A stretch of 44,790 nucleotides of DNA, taken from Pseudonocardia sp. GTDB lineage: Bacteria > Actinomycetota > Actinomycetes > Mycobacteriales > Pseudonocardiaceae. The position numbers and the translations under genes are program-made. How positions within the stretch are numbered: the stretch's first letter is position 1; each line of letters opens with the position of its first letter. The notes below the pieces were generated by a model, which worked only from the letters and a program-made list of their open reading frames with translations, did not search any database and had not been told where the DNA came from. The DNA lies in the NCBI GenBank assembly GCA_030147065.1, contig JASLAP010000298.1:1-44790 (forward strand), given 5' to 3'. Shown here in pieces: positions 7,118-14,781 of this stretch.

Positions 7118-7846
7118 CTACCGGTCGGTCCCCGCCCGGCTGCCGACGGCCGCGGCCCAGACGGCGTCGGCTCCGGCCAGGTCGACGTCCGCGCCCAACG
7201 GGGCCAGGAAGGCCGGGTCCGGCGGCGCGACGACGCGCAGGTCGGACCCGGCCCGCGGGCCGTGCGGCAGGTACAGCCGCCACGCGTGCAGGTGCGCGCG
7301 GTCGCCGCTGGTGCTGGCGCCGAACAGCGGGTCGCCGACGATCGGGCTGCCGGTCCAGGCCAGGTGCACCCGGATCTGGTGGCGCCGGCCGGTGCGCGGC
7401 AGCGCCAGGACCAGGCTGCGCCCGGCGCCGGTCGCGATCCGGTGCACCTCGGTCAGCGACGGGTAGGTCGACTTCCCGGCGAGCACGTCGGCCTCCGCGA
7501 CCGACCACCGCGCGGTGCCGTCGTCGTAGTGGAGCCGGTCGCGCGGGGCGGCGATCCGCACCCGGTTCTTGCGGCCGACGCCCAGCGGCAGGTCGATCGT
7601 CCAGCGCTCGGGCAGGTCGGTGCCCTCGACCACGGCGAGGTAGCCCTTGACCGCGGACCGGTCGGCGAACTGGCGGGTCAACGGCCCGTGCGCGGCGGTG
7701 GACCGGGCCAGCAGGACCACCCCGGAGGTGACCTTGTCGATCCGGTGCACCGGGAACAGCCGCTCGCCGGCCCGCCCGGCCAGCTCGACCACGTCGTCGT
7801 CGTGCCGCTCGCCCATGACCGAGATGCCGGCGGGCTTGTCCAGCAC
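7118..7846 (-). CDS. RluA-family pseudouridine synthase (N-terminus probably longer)
   Basis: Converts uridine to pseudouridine in rRNA or tRNA. The catalytic motif HRIDKVTSGVVLLA contains the essential Asp; Ile replaces the usual Leu in HRLD. TGRRHQIRVHLAWTGSPIVG and GDPLFG complete the core. No S4 domain is present. The boundaries given use the first standard start, GTG 7846, which begins directly at LDKPAG. Coding sequence continues upstream as LLEDDALLV, a conserved strand of the fold, with no ATG, GTG or TTG. Translation probably starts at a CTG, either 7921 (overlapping the previous TGA as CTGA) or 7852 (8 nt after GGAGG). Confidence 0.9.
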   Translation of the reverse strand: MLDKPAGISVMGERHDDDVVELAGRAGERLFPVHRIDKVTSGVVLLARSTAAHGPLTRQFADRSAVKGYLAVVEGTDLPERWTIDLPLGVGRKNRVRIAAPRDRLHYDDGTARWSVAEADVLAGKSTYPSLTEVHRIATGAGRSLVLALPRTGRRHQIRVHLAWTGSPIVGDPLFGASTSGDRAHLHAWRLYLPHGPRAGSDLRVVAPPDPAFLAPLGADVDLAGADAVWAAAVGSRAGTDR

Positions 7847-7917
7847 CAGCAGCGCGTCGTCCTCCAGCAGGACGCGCCGCGCGCGCAGGTCGGCCCAGGT
7901 CCAGGCGGTCGGCGCGG

Positions 7918-8247
7918 TCAGGACGCGCCCCGGGGGAGCGGTCCGCCGTCCGACCGGGCCTCCAGCTCGGCGATGCGCTCCTGGGCGGCGGCCAACTGGT
8001 CCTCCAGCTCGACGATCCGGGCGGCGGCGTCCAGGGTCAGCCCGGCGTCGAACAGCTCACGCAGCCGGGCCGCCCGGGCCAGCTGGCGGCGCGAGTAGCG
8101 GCGGTGCCCACCGGCCGAGCGCTCCGGGCTGACCACCCCGGCGGCGTCCAGGCTGCGCAGGAACGCCGGCTGGACCTCCAGCAGCTCGGCGGCCTGGCCC
8201 ATCGCCACCGCGGGGTAGTCCTCGTCGTCGAGCCGGGACAGGCCCAT
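7918..8247 (-). CDS. MerR-like regulator next to Hsp20
   Basis: A 109-residue protein with a MerR helix-turn-helix variant (MGQAAELLEVQPAFLRSLDA, then GVVSPERSAGGHRRYSRRQL) and a C-terminal coiled coil, ELEDQLAAAQERIAELEAR. Size and position downstream of a small heat-shock gene recall HspR. I chose ATG 8247 because AGGTGAG lies 5 nt upstream; GTG 8256 has no ribosome binding site. The downstream RluA frame overlaps its stop. TAGAAT, a plausible -10 box for this gene, lies on the minus strand near 8320. Confidence 0.85.
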   Translation of the reverse strand: MGLSRLDDEDYPAVAMGQAAELLEVQPAFLRSLDAAGVVSPERSAGGHRRYSRRQLARAARLRELFDAGLTLDAAARIVELEDQLAAAQERIAELEARSDGGPLPRGAS

Positions 8248-8361
8248 CGTGCTCACCTCGCCGTCCGTTGGCTCGTCGGGTGCTCCAGGTTTTCCGCAGC
8301 AGCAATGGGAGGAATTCTAGATCGTGTGGGTCCGGTCCGGCCAGGGGTCGCCGGATGCGGA

Positions 8362-8390
8362 CGGGGCCCCCGACGACGTCGAGGGCCCCG
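8362..8390 (-). terminator. Terminator hairpin after hsp20
   Basis: A 13-bp stem with one C-A mismatch and a 3-nt loop, built from CGGGGCCCCCGAC and GTCGAGGGCCCCG. It lies 17 nt beyond the Hsp20 stop codon, reading on the minus strand. It should separate hsp20 from the MerR-like gene. Confidence 0.65.
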
Positions 8391-8407
8391 CGGCCGGCCA
8401 CCGGAGG

Positions 8408-8848
8408 TCAGGCGTTGATCTCCTGACGCCCCTGGCCCGAGTGCTCGATCGAGATCGAACGCGGCTTCGCCCGCTCGGCGACCGGGATGCGCAGGGTCAG
8501 CACCCCGGACTCGTAGCTCGCCGCGATGTGGTCGGTGTCCAGCGTGTCGCCCAGGAACAGCTGCCGGGAGAACACGCCCAGGGTCCGTTCGGACACCTGC
8601 ATCTCGACGTTGTCGTCGCGCTGGGCCGGCCGGCGCTCGGCGCGCACGGTCAGCACGTTCCGCTCGACCGACAGGTCGATGGCGTTCGGGTCGACCCCGG
8701 GCAGGTCGAACTCGACCACGAACTCCTCGCCCCGCCGGTAGGCGTCCATCGGCATGGCGGTCGGACGGGACCACGTGCCCTGGCCGGTGCCCATGACCTG
8801 CTGGGCGAGCCGGTCGAACTCCCGGAACGGGTCGGTGCGCATCAGCAT
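8408..8848 (-). CDS. Hsp20/alpha-crystallin small heat-shock protein
   Basis: A 146-residue ATP-independent holdase. The N-terminal arm MLMRTDPFREFDRLAQQVMG is of the actinobacterial Hsp18/Acr type. The alpha-crystallin domain spans roughly residues 33-130: PMDAYRRGEEFVVEFDLPG, RNVLTVRAERR, and ASYESGVLTLRIPVAERAKP with the G-V-L tip motif. The start is set by GGAG about 9 nt upstream. A good vegetative promoter lies 58 nt upstream. A following MerR-like gene may regulate it, but I found no classic HAIR palindrome. Confidence 0.95.
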   Translation of the reverse strand: MLMRTDPFREFDRLAQQVMGTGQGTWSRPTAMPMDAYRRGEEFVVEFDLPGVDPNAIDLSVERNVLTVRAERRPAQRDDNVEMQVSERTLGVFSRQLFLGDTLDTDHIAASYESGVLTLRIPVAERAKPRSISIEHSGQGRQEINA

Positions 8849-8905
8849 CGCGAGCCACTCCTCTCTTCCTCGACTTGAGCCGGCGATGCGGTCCGGATAG
8901 CTCCA

Positions 8906-8934
8906 ATGATAGCTACAGGTTTTGTCGAGTGCAA
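8906..8934 (-). promoter_or_regulatory. Sigma-70-type promoter of hsp20
   Basis: On the minus strand, TTGCAC (8929-8934) and TATCAT (8906-8911) are separated by exactly 17 nt. The -10 region lies in TAGCT-N8-AGCTA (8898-8915), also readable as a direct ATAGCT repeat, which could be a regulator site. The segment is much more AT-rich than its surroundings. Confidence 0.7.
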
Positions 8935-9045
8935 CCCCCGGATCTCTCCCATCATCGCTGACTTCGATTTGCGGTCGCGCCATGCGGTCACATCAGAGCA
9001 GCGCCCTGCGTCGAAGCTGTGACGGACGCATCGGGAGGAACGACG

Positions 9046-9921
9046 ATGGGCGACGAGGTGCTAGCCGCGCGGTTCGAGGCCAACCGGACCGCGCTGCGCG
9101 CGGTGGCGCTGCGGATGCTGGGCTCGCCGGCCGAGGCCGACGACGCCGTGCAGGAGGCCTGGCTGCGGCTGAGCCGGGCCGGCGACGAGGGCGTCGACAA
9201 CCTCGCCGCCTGGCTGACCACCGTCGTCTCCCGGGTCTGCCTGGACGTGCTGCGCGCACGGCGGTCGCGGCGCGAGGACCCGCTGACCGACCAGCTCACC
9301 GCCGAGCCGCTCGACGCCCACGACCGCAGCGACCCCGAGCGCGAGGCCCTGCTCGCCGACGCGGTCGCCCCGGCACTGCTGGTCGTGCTGGACACGCTGG
9401 CGCCCGCCGAGCGGCTGGCCTTCGTGCTGCACGACATGTTCGCGGTGCCGTTCGACGACATCGCCGCGATCGTCGGGCGCTCCCCGGCGGCCACCCGGCA
9501 GCTGGCCAGCCGGGCCCGCCGCCGGGTGCAGGGCGCCCCGGTCACCCCGGCCGCCGACCACGCCCGCCGCCGCGCCGTCGTCGACGCCTTCCTGGCCGCC
9601 TCCCGCGGTGGCGACCTCGACGCCCTGGTCGCCCTGCTCGACCCGGACGTCGAGCTGCGCGCCGACGCCGCCACCGTGCAGTCCGGGGCCCCGCCCCGGG
9701 CCACCGGTGCGGCGGCCGTGGCCGGCACGTTCGTCGGACGGGCGAAGGCGGCCCGGCTCGCCCTGGTCGGCGGGGCGCCCGGCGCGGTGTGGATGCGCGG
9801 CGGGGCCCCGCGGGTGGTGTTCGCGTTCACCGTCGACGGCGACCGGATCACCGCCATCGAGCTGATCTCCGACCCGGACCGGGTGCGCGGGCTCGACGTC
9901 GTCCCGCTCCGCAGTGGCTGA
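9046..9921 (+). CDS. ECF sigma factor with SnoaL-like C-terminal domain (SigJ-type)
   Basis: A 291-residue sigma factor. Region 2 is near residues 10-75 (RMLGSPAEADDAVQEAWLRL), region 4 near 115-165 (LDTLAPAERLAFVLHDMFAV, then FDDIAAIVGRSPAATRQLAS). An NTF2/SnoaL-like extension fills 170-290 (VVDAFLAASRGGDLDALVAL). Such extensions (ECF41/ECF56 groups, SigJ) modulate the sigma directly instead of an anti-sigma factor; no anti-sigma gene is adjacent. ATG 9046 is preceded by GGGAGGAA at ideal spacing, so I rejected the start at 9019. The target regulon is unknown. Confidence 0.9.
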   Translation: MGDEVLAARFEANRTALRAVALRMLGSPAEADDAVQEAWLRLSRAGDEGVDNLAAWLTTVVSRVCLDVLRARRSRREDPLTDQLTAEPLDAHDRSDPEREALLADAVAPALLVVLDTLAPAERLAFVLHDMFAVPFDDIAAIVGRSPAATRQLASRARRRVQGAPVTPAADHARRRAVVDAFLAASRGGDLDALVALLDPDVELRADAATVQSGAPPRATGAAAVAGTFVGRAKAARLALVGGAPGAVWMRGGAPRVVFAFTVDGDRITAIELISDPDRVRGLDVVPLRSG

Positions 9922-9939
9922 CCGGGCCTGCCGCGTCGC

Positions 9940-10986
9940 TCAGCGGCCCTCGCAGGCCACCCCGTCGCGGTCCCGGTCGAGCCCGGCGCGGTAGCCGGGC
10001 TCGCCGCGGCGGATCGGGGCGGCGCCGGCGAGCCGGGCCTCCACGCAACTGCGGTACCGGACCTCGCGGTCGCCACCCGAACCGCCGGACGGGGCCGACG
10101 GGCTGTCCGGCCGCCGGTCGGAGTGCTCGTCGGAGCTGCTGTCGTGGTCGGCGGACTCCGCGGCGTCGGAGTGCTCCTCGGAGTGCTCGTCGGCGTGCTC
10201 GTCGTCCTCGGCCGGGGGGTCCGGGGTCGGCGCCGGGGCGGGGGCCGCCGTGCGCGACCGGGCCGGAGCGGCGGCGGCCCGGGGGGTCGGCTGCGCGACC
10301 GGCTCGGGGACCGGGACCGGCGTGGCCGACGGCGTCGCGCTCGGCCGCACCGGGGTGGGTGCCGCCCCGACCGCCGCGAGCGGAACCTCCCGCGGCAGCT
10401 CACCCGAGCCGACGCCGTGCGCGAACCCGCCCGCCACCAGCACCGCGAGGAGGCCGCCGACCACCCAGGGCGCGGCGCCGCGGCGGGACCCCCGCCCGGC
10501 GGGCGGGTTGCCCGACGGCGGGGCCGGAGCCGGGGCCCGACCCGGGGCGAAGATCGAGGTGGGGGCGGTCTGCAGCCGCACGGTCTGCTCGACCGCGTTG
10601 GTGCTGGGCAGGCGCACGGTCTCGGCGACCGCCGCCGCGGTGTCGCCGTCGGTGCCGTCGGTCTCGCCGGCGGGCGGGGCCAGGACGTCCGGCCCCGGCA
10701 GGCAGGACGCCGCCGGCGCCAGCCACAGCACCGTCCCGGTGCCGGTGGTCTCGGCGGTGCAGGTGCCGAGCAGGCCGTCGGCCGCCAGCGGGGCGAGCGC
10801 CCGCCCGTACTCCCCGGCCGCCACGGGGTCGAGCTGTCCGATCGTGCGCAGCCCCCCGTCCGGCTCGACCAGCAGCACCGACACGCCGGAGTCGTGCGGG
10901 GCCAGGGCGACCTGCACCCGCGGCGCGGGCAGCGGTTCGGTGTCGACGTGCTGCGTGCCGTCGGCGGACAGGGGGACGAACGGCAT
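9940..10986 (-). CDS. Membrane-anchored protein with C-terminal Excalibur domain
   Basis: A 348-residue protein. Residues 1-150 are a cytoplasmic domain of unknown type. One membrane helix, WVVGGLLAVLVAGGFAHGVG, lies near 173-192. A Pro/Ala-rich linker and a highly acidic His-rich stretch near 265-295 follow. The end is an Excalibur calcium-binding domain (YRSCVEARLAGAAP, then YRAGLDRDRDGVACEG) with the DxDxDGxxCE signature. The extracellular part may bind divalent metal at the wall. The function is unknown. An upstream 14-bp motif (TACCTCSGCGTCAC) occurs at 10992 and 11050. Confidence 0.8.
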   Translation of the reverse strand: MPFVPLSADGTQHVDTEPLPAPRVQVALAPHDSGVSVLLVEPDGGLRTIGQLDPVAAGEYGRALAPLAADGLLGTCTAETTGTGTVLWLAPAASCLPGPDVLAPPAGETDGTDGDTAAAVAETVRLPSTNAVEQTVRLQTAPTSIFAPGRAPAPAPPSGNPPAGRGSRRGAAPWVVGGLLAVLVAGGFAHGVGSGELPREVPLAAVGAAPTPVRPSATPSATPVPVPEPVAQPTPRAAAAPARSRTAAPAPAPTPDPPAEDDEHADEHSEEHSDAAESADHDSSSDEHSDRRPDSPSAPSGGSGGDREVRYRSCVEARLAGAAPIRRGEPGYRAGLDRDRDGVACEGR

Positions 10987-11059
10987 ACGGGTACCTCGGC
11001 GTCACGTGGGGAGCGGACATTCGCTCTATCGGGTGTCCGCCGCTCGTGTTACCTCCGCG

Positions 11060-11830
11060 TCACCTCTCGCGCGCCTCCGGGTCCAGTCCCAGCGCCGATC
11101 GGCCACCGTCCACCGGGACCGTCGCGCCGGTCACGAACGAGGCGTCGTCCGACAGCAGGTGCGCCACGACGGCGGCCACCTCCTCGGGCCGGCCGACCCG
11201 GCCCACCGGGTGCAGCCGGTGCAACTGCTCCTCGAAGTCGGCGGCCGCGTCCGGACCGAGCCGCTCCAGCGACTCGGCGTACCGCGCGGTCGCGATCGAC
11301 CCCAGCGCGACGGTGTTGGCCCGCACCCCTTGCCGGCCGTACTCCACCGCGGTGGCCCGGGTCAGGCTCTCCACCGCCGCCTTCGCCACCGCGTACGGGG
11401 TCGCCCCCGGCACCGCCCGGGTGGCCTGGTGGGAGGACACGTTGACGATCGCCCCGCCGTGCCCGGCGGCCAGGAACCGCTGCACCGCGGTCGCGCTGCC
11501 GACCACGCTGGGAGCCAGGTTGGCGGTGATCAGCTCCAGCACCGCGGCCGGGCCGTCGGCGTCCAGCGAGGCGTCCCGGAACACCGCGGCGTTGTTCACC
11601 CAGCCGCCCAGCGGGGCCAGCTCCTCGGCCCGGTCGGCGGCCCGGGCCGCGACGTCCGGGTCGGCCGCGCTGCCGGCCACCCCGGCCGCACCGGGGCGGT
11701 CGGCCAACCAGTCCAGCGCGCCCGGGTCGAGCTCGATCGCCACCACCCGGTGGCCGTCGGCCAGCAGGCGCTCCACCACGGCGCGGCCGACGCCCCGGCC
11801 GCCACCGGTGACCACATACGAACGGATCAT
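11060..11830 (-). CDS. Short-chain dehydrogenase/reductase (SDR)
   Basis: A 256-residue classical SDR with TGGGRGVG (cofactor loop), NNAA, a Ser in IVNVSSHQ and catalytic PYAVAKAA (Tyr-x3-Lys). FVTGATVPVDGG closes the fold. IELD after strand 2 suggests NAD rather than NADP preference. Oxidation or reduction of an alcohol/ketone is expected; the substrate is unknown. It lies 26 nt downstream of the SGNH hydrolase gene on the same strand, so the two may be cotranscribed. I saw no regulator beside it. Confidence 0.92.
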   Translation of the reverse strand: MIRSYVVTGGGRGVGRAVVERLLADGHRVVAIELDPGALDWLADRPGAAGVAGSAADPDVAARAADRAEELAPLGGWVNNAAVFRDASLDADGPAAVLELITANLAPSVVGSATAVQRFLAAGHGGAIVNVSSHQATRAVPGATPYAVAKAAVESLTRATAVEYGRQGVRANTVALGSIATARYAESLERLGPDAAADFEEQLHRLHPVGRVGRPEEVAAVVAHLLSDDASFVTGATVPVDGGRSALGLDPEARER

Positions 11831-11856
11831 GCCGGCACGCTACGACGCCGCGTCCG

Positions 11857-12639
11857 TCAGAGCGCCGGGTGCCCGCCCGCGTCGAACGGCATCAGCTCGG
11901 AGTGCTTGGCGGCCAGGCCGTCGCCGCTGCGCCGGCCCTGCAGCCGGTTGCGCACGAAGGGCATCACGAACTCGCGCATCCAGCGCAGGTCCTCGACGTG
12001 CCGGTCGCGCCACGGCGTCGGCTCGGCCGCGGGCAGCGGGGCGCGCCAGTCCTCCAGCACCGGCTCGCCCAGGGTCTCCAGCACCCGCAGCGCGACCCGG
12101 CGGTGGCCCTCGGCGGTCAGGTGCAGCCGGTCGCGGCCCCAGCAGCGCGGGTCGGCCAGCGCGGTCATCCCCCACAGGTCGACGACCGTCGCGCCGTACC
12201 GGTCGGCGCTGGCCCGCATCAGCTCGTTGTAGCAGGCCACCCGCCCGCGCAGCCGGCGGATCAGCAGGTGCATCCGGCCCAGGTCGAAACCGGTGAACAC
12301 CAGGACCTCGGCCCCGGTCGCGGTGAGCCGCTGCAGCGCGGCGTCGAACCGGGCGGCCAGGTCGTCGGTGTCGCAGGCCAGCCGGATGATGTCGTTGCCG
12401 CCGGCGCTGAAGGCCACCAGGTCCGGACGCAGCCGCTCGATCACCGGGAGCTGCTCGGCGACGATCTCGTCGAGCAGCTTGCCGCGGACCGCGAGGTTGG
12501 CGTAGCGGAAGCCCGGCCGGCGCTCGCCCAGGTACTCGGCCACCCGGTCGGCCCACCCGCGCGGCGTCCCGTCGCGGCGCCAGTCGTCCAGGCCCTCGGT
12601 GAAGCTGTCCCCGATCGCGATGAAGCTGTCGTGCGCCAC
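11857..12639 (-). CDS. SGNH/GDSL-family hydrolase
   Basis: A 260-residue esterase-like enzyme lacking a signal peptide, so probably cytoplasmic. Block I is AIGDSFTEG with the nucleophilic Ser. Block II Gly lies in NLAVRGK, block III is SAGGNDI, and block V is DRLHLTAEGH with the catalytic Asp and His. All catalytic residues are present. Substrates of such enzymes include esters, lipids and acetylated sugars; none can be assigned. GTG 12639 is preceded by AGGAGAGG. An SDR gene follows on the same strand. Confidence 0.93.
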   Translation of the reverse strand: MAHDSFIAIGDSFTEGLDDWRRDGTPRGWADRVAEYLGERRPGFRYANLAVRGKLLDEIVAEQLPVIERLRPDLVAFSAGGNDIIRLACDTDDLAARFDAALQRLTATGAEVLVFTGFDLGRMHLLIRRLRGRVACYNELMRASADRYGATVVDLWGMTALADPRCWGRDRLHLTAEGHRRVALRVLETLGEPVLEDWRAPLPAAEPTPWRDRHVEDLRWMREFVMPFVRNRLQGRRSGDGLAAKHSELMPFDAGGHPAL

Positions 12640-12770
12640 GTCGACCGCCTCTCCTGGTTCACCCCGCCGCCGACCTGCCGACGGGTCCCGCCCGCCTCAG
12701 GATCACCCAGCACCCGTGATCCGCGCCAGTACCTCTGGGAACGACTACCGACATAGGGCACCCTTTCCTC

Positions 12771-13454
12771 ATGGGTGGAGCCGAGCAGCGTCCCGAGCCG
12801 TCGCTGGCCAATGTGCTGGGCGGACGCGGCGGCGCGCTGGACGCGACCGTGCCGGTGGTCGCCTTCGTGCTCGTGTTCACCCTCGGCGACGCCGTGGGCT
12901 GGTCGTCGCCGGTGGTCTGGGGCGGCGTCGCGGCGGTGCTGGCCGGCTCCGTCGTCGCGGCGATCCGGATGGCCCGGGGCCGTCGCCCGCGCGCGGTGCT
13001 GCTCGGGCTGCTGGGCGTGGCCGTCGCGGCGCTGGTCGCCATCTACACCGGCCGCGCGGTCGACTTCTTCCTGGTCCAGATCGTCAGCAACGCGGCCAGC
13101 GCGCTGGCCTGGGCGGTGTCGATCGTCGTGCGGTGGCCGCTGCTGGGGCTGGTCGTCGGGACCGCGCTCGGGCAGCGGACCCGCTGGCGGCGCGACCCCG
13201 ACCTGCTGCGCGGCTACCAGCGGGCCAGTTGGGTGTGGGTGGCGCAGTACCTGGTGCGGCTGGCGGTGTTCCTGCCGCTCTGGGCGGCCGACGCGGTGGT
13301 CGCGCTGGGCATCGCCCGCACCGTGCTGACCTGGCCGCTGGTCGCCCTGTGCGTGGCGCTGTCCTGGCCGGTGCTCCGGTCGGCGCTGCCCCCCGGTCAC
13401 GGCGGCCTGCGGCATCCGGAGGACCATGGCGGGATCGCCCGCCCCGTGGCGTGA
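12771..13454 (+). CDS. DUF3159 family membrane protein
   Basis: A 227-residue integral membrane protein with about six hydrophobic helices, including VPVVAFVLVFTLGDAVGW near the N-terminus and GLLGVAVAALVAIYTG. The conserved core AVDFFLVQIVSNAASALAWA, then VVRWPLLGLVVG, is typical of DUF3159, an actinobacterial family of unknown function. The region before it holds no clear ribosome binding site, and the ATG may be reached by a short leader. Its stop codon lies inside a CRP-like palindrome that serves the next gene or is coincidental. Confidence 0.9.
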   Translation: MGGAEQRPEPSLANVLGGRGGALDATVPVVAFVLVFTLGDAVGWSSPVVWGGVAAVLAGSVVAAIRMARGRRPRAVLLGLLGVAVAALVAIYTGRAVDFFLVQIVSNAASALAWAVSIVVRWPLLGLVVGTALGQRTRWRRDPDLLRGYQRASWVWVAQYLVRLAVFLPLWAADAVVALGIARTVLTWPLVALCVALSWPVLRSALPPGHGGLRHPEDHGGIARPVA

Positions 13455-13464
13455 ACGCGCTCAC
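13451..13464. promoter_or_regulatory. CRP-like palindrome GTGA-N6-TCAC
   Basis: CGTGA-N6-TCACG is fully symmetric and matches the core of the actinobacterial CRP/Rv3676 site. It overlaps the DUF3159 stop and lies about 130 bp upstream of the next ATG. It could also act as a weak transcript-end hairpin. Confidence 0.35.
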
Positions 13465-13470
13465 GAATAG

Positions 13471-13489
13471 TGATCGACTGAAACGATCA
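13471..13489. promoter_or_regulatory. Operator-like inverted repeat TGATCG-N7-CGATCA
   Basis: A perfect 6-bp repeat with an AT-rich 7-nt spacer lies in the promoter interval of the following membrane-protein gene. The binding factor is unknown. Confidence 0.35.
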
Positions 13490-13593
13490 AGACACCGGGT
13501 TCGTTGGAACAGGGGTACGCCCTCGCAAGCCGCCGCTCGTGCGCGATGCGGCAGGGGCGTCGCCCGCACCCACCACGACCGCGAATCGGAGCC

Positions 13594-14658
13594 ATGCCTC
13601 AGCATCCCACCGCGCCCCGCCCGAGCCCCGGTGACGGCCGCCGGAGCGACCTGCACGGCGAGCCCCCGACCGAACGGCGGATGCCGCCGCCCGGGCCGTG
13701 GGGGCCGCCCGGCGCCGGTCCGGTCCCCGGCGCCCGGCCACCGGTCGTGCCGGGTCCGCGGCGCGAGTCCTGGCCGCCGTCCGGGAACGGGAACGGGAAC
13801 GGCGGCGACACCCGGCGGATCGGACCGGTCGGCGGGGCGACCGCCGGGCAGGGCGAGCGGGCCGACGGGGACAGCACCGTCGTGGTGGACACCGCCCCGG
13901 CCGCGGCCCGGCCCGACCTGTCGGTCAACAAGCTGCTGGCCGGGGCCGGCGCCTCGGTCACCAGCGCGGCGCTCGGCTCGTTCTTCGGCGCCGAGGGGAC
14001 CGTGTTCGGCGCCGCGTTCGGCTCGGTGGCCAGCACCGTCGCCACCACGCTCTACCAGCGCTCGCTGGACCGCACCCGGGACACCCTGGTCGCCCGGATC
14101 CGGGTGAACCGCCGCGGCGAGCCCATCGCCACCGACGACCCGGATGCCACGGTGCTGCTGCCGCGGCAGCCGGCCGACGGCGAGCCGCCGCCCGACCGCC
14201 CCGACGTGGCCGGGGGCTCACCCAGCCGCCGCCGCTGGCTGATCGGGATCGGTGCCTCGGTGCTGGTCTTCGTGATCGCGATGGTCACGATCACCGGCAT
14301 CGAACTGGCCAAGGGCTCCACCCTGACCCGGGGCAACGAGGGCACCTCGGTCGGCCGGGTGATCGCCCCCGCACCCCCCGCCGCGGAGGACGAGGAGACC
14401 GGGGACGGCGCCGGGACCGACGCCACGTCGACCCCGGAGCCGAGCGCCGAGTCCGACGCGCCCACCACCGCCACCTCCGAAGCCGACGCCTCCGACCCGG
14501 CCGGGCCGTCCGGGCAGTCCGAGCAGGACGAGCGCGACGCGCCGCAGCAGGACGAGGAGGGGGCCGAGGACGACCCCGGCGCGGGCCGGGACGTGGCGCC
14601 CCGCGACGCGGACGTCGCGCCGACGGAGGCGCCGGTCGCCCCGGGCACGGACGGCTGA
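13594..14658 (+). CDS. Unknown single-pass membrane protein with disordered ends
   Basis: A 354-residue protein I do not recognise. Residues 1-105 are Pro/Gly-rich and disordered. Residues 108-150 form a Gly/Ala/Ser-rich amphipathic segment (VNKLLAGAGASVTSAALGSF, then FGAAFGSVAS) resembling glycine-zipper helices. One strong membrane helix, WLIGIGASVLVFVIAMVTIT, lies near 210-230. The remainder is an acidic Ser/Thr/Glu/Pro-rich extracellular tail. The ATG follows CGGAG. A role in envelope organisation is possible but unsupported. Twin terminator hairpins follow. Confidence 0.75.
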   Translation: MPQHPTAPRPSPGDGRRSDLHGEPPTERRMPPPGPWGPPGAGPVPGARPPVVPGPRRESWPPSGNGNGNGGDTRRIGPVGGATAGQGERADGDSTVVVDTAPAAARPDLSVNKLLAGAGASVTSAALGSFFGAEGTVFGAAFGSVASTVATTLYQRSLDRTRDTLVARIRVNRRGEPIATDDPDATVLLPRQPADGEPPPDRPDVAGGSPSRRRWLIGIGASVLVFVIAMVTITGIELAKGSTLTRGNEGTSVGRVIAPAPPAAEDEETGDGAGTDATSTPEPSAESDAPTTATSEADASDPAGPSGQSEQDERDAPQQDEEGAEDDPGAGRDVAPRDADVAPTEAPVAPGTDG

Positions 14659-14663
14659 CCCGC

Positions 14664-14692
14664 GACCGGTCCGGCGCACCGCCGGACCGGTC
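14664..14692 (+). terminator. First of two terminator hairpins
   Basis: A perfect 12-bp stem (GACCGGTCCGGC with its complement) and a 5-nt loop begin 6 nt after the stop codon of the membrane protein. Confidence 0.7.
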
Positions 14693-14712
14693 CGCTCGCG
14701 ACCGAGCGACCC

Positions 14713-14741
14713 ACCGGCCCGGCGGACACCGCCGGGCCGGT
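14713..14741. terminator. Second terminator hairpin between convergent genes
   Basis: A perfect 12-bp stem (ACCGGCCCGGCG with its complement) and a 5-nt loop. Together with the preceding hairpin it insulates the plus-strand gene from the convergent methyltransferase gene ending at 14782. Confidence 0.65.
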
Positions 14742-14781
14742 CGGCTCGGTTCAGCACCCGGGAGCCCGCCGGCCGGTCGGT

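Noticed and set aside
8849..9045. HspR-type HAIR element (CTTGAGT-N7-ACTCAAG) at the hsp20 promoter
   Set aside because: Only a single GCTCAAG half-like sequence is present; the second arm is missing. The TAGCT repeat near the -10 box is a different sequence.
8922..12296. A 1124-codon plus-strand frame over several minus-strand genes
   Set aside because: Its product is a low-complexity Arg/Pro/Ala string, typical of an antisense shadow, while the opposite strand holds clear SDR, SGNH and Excalibur genes.
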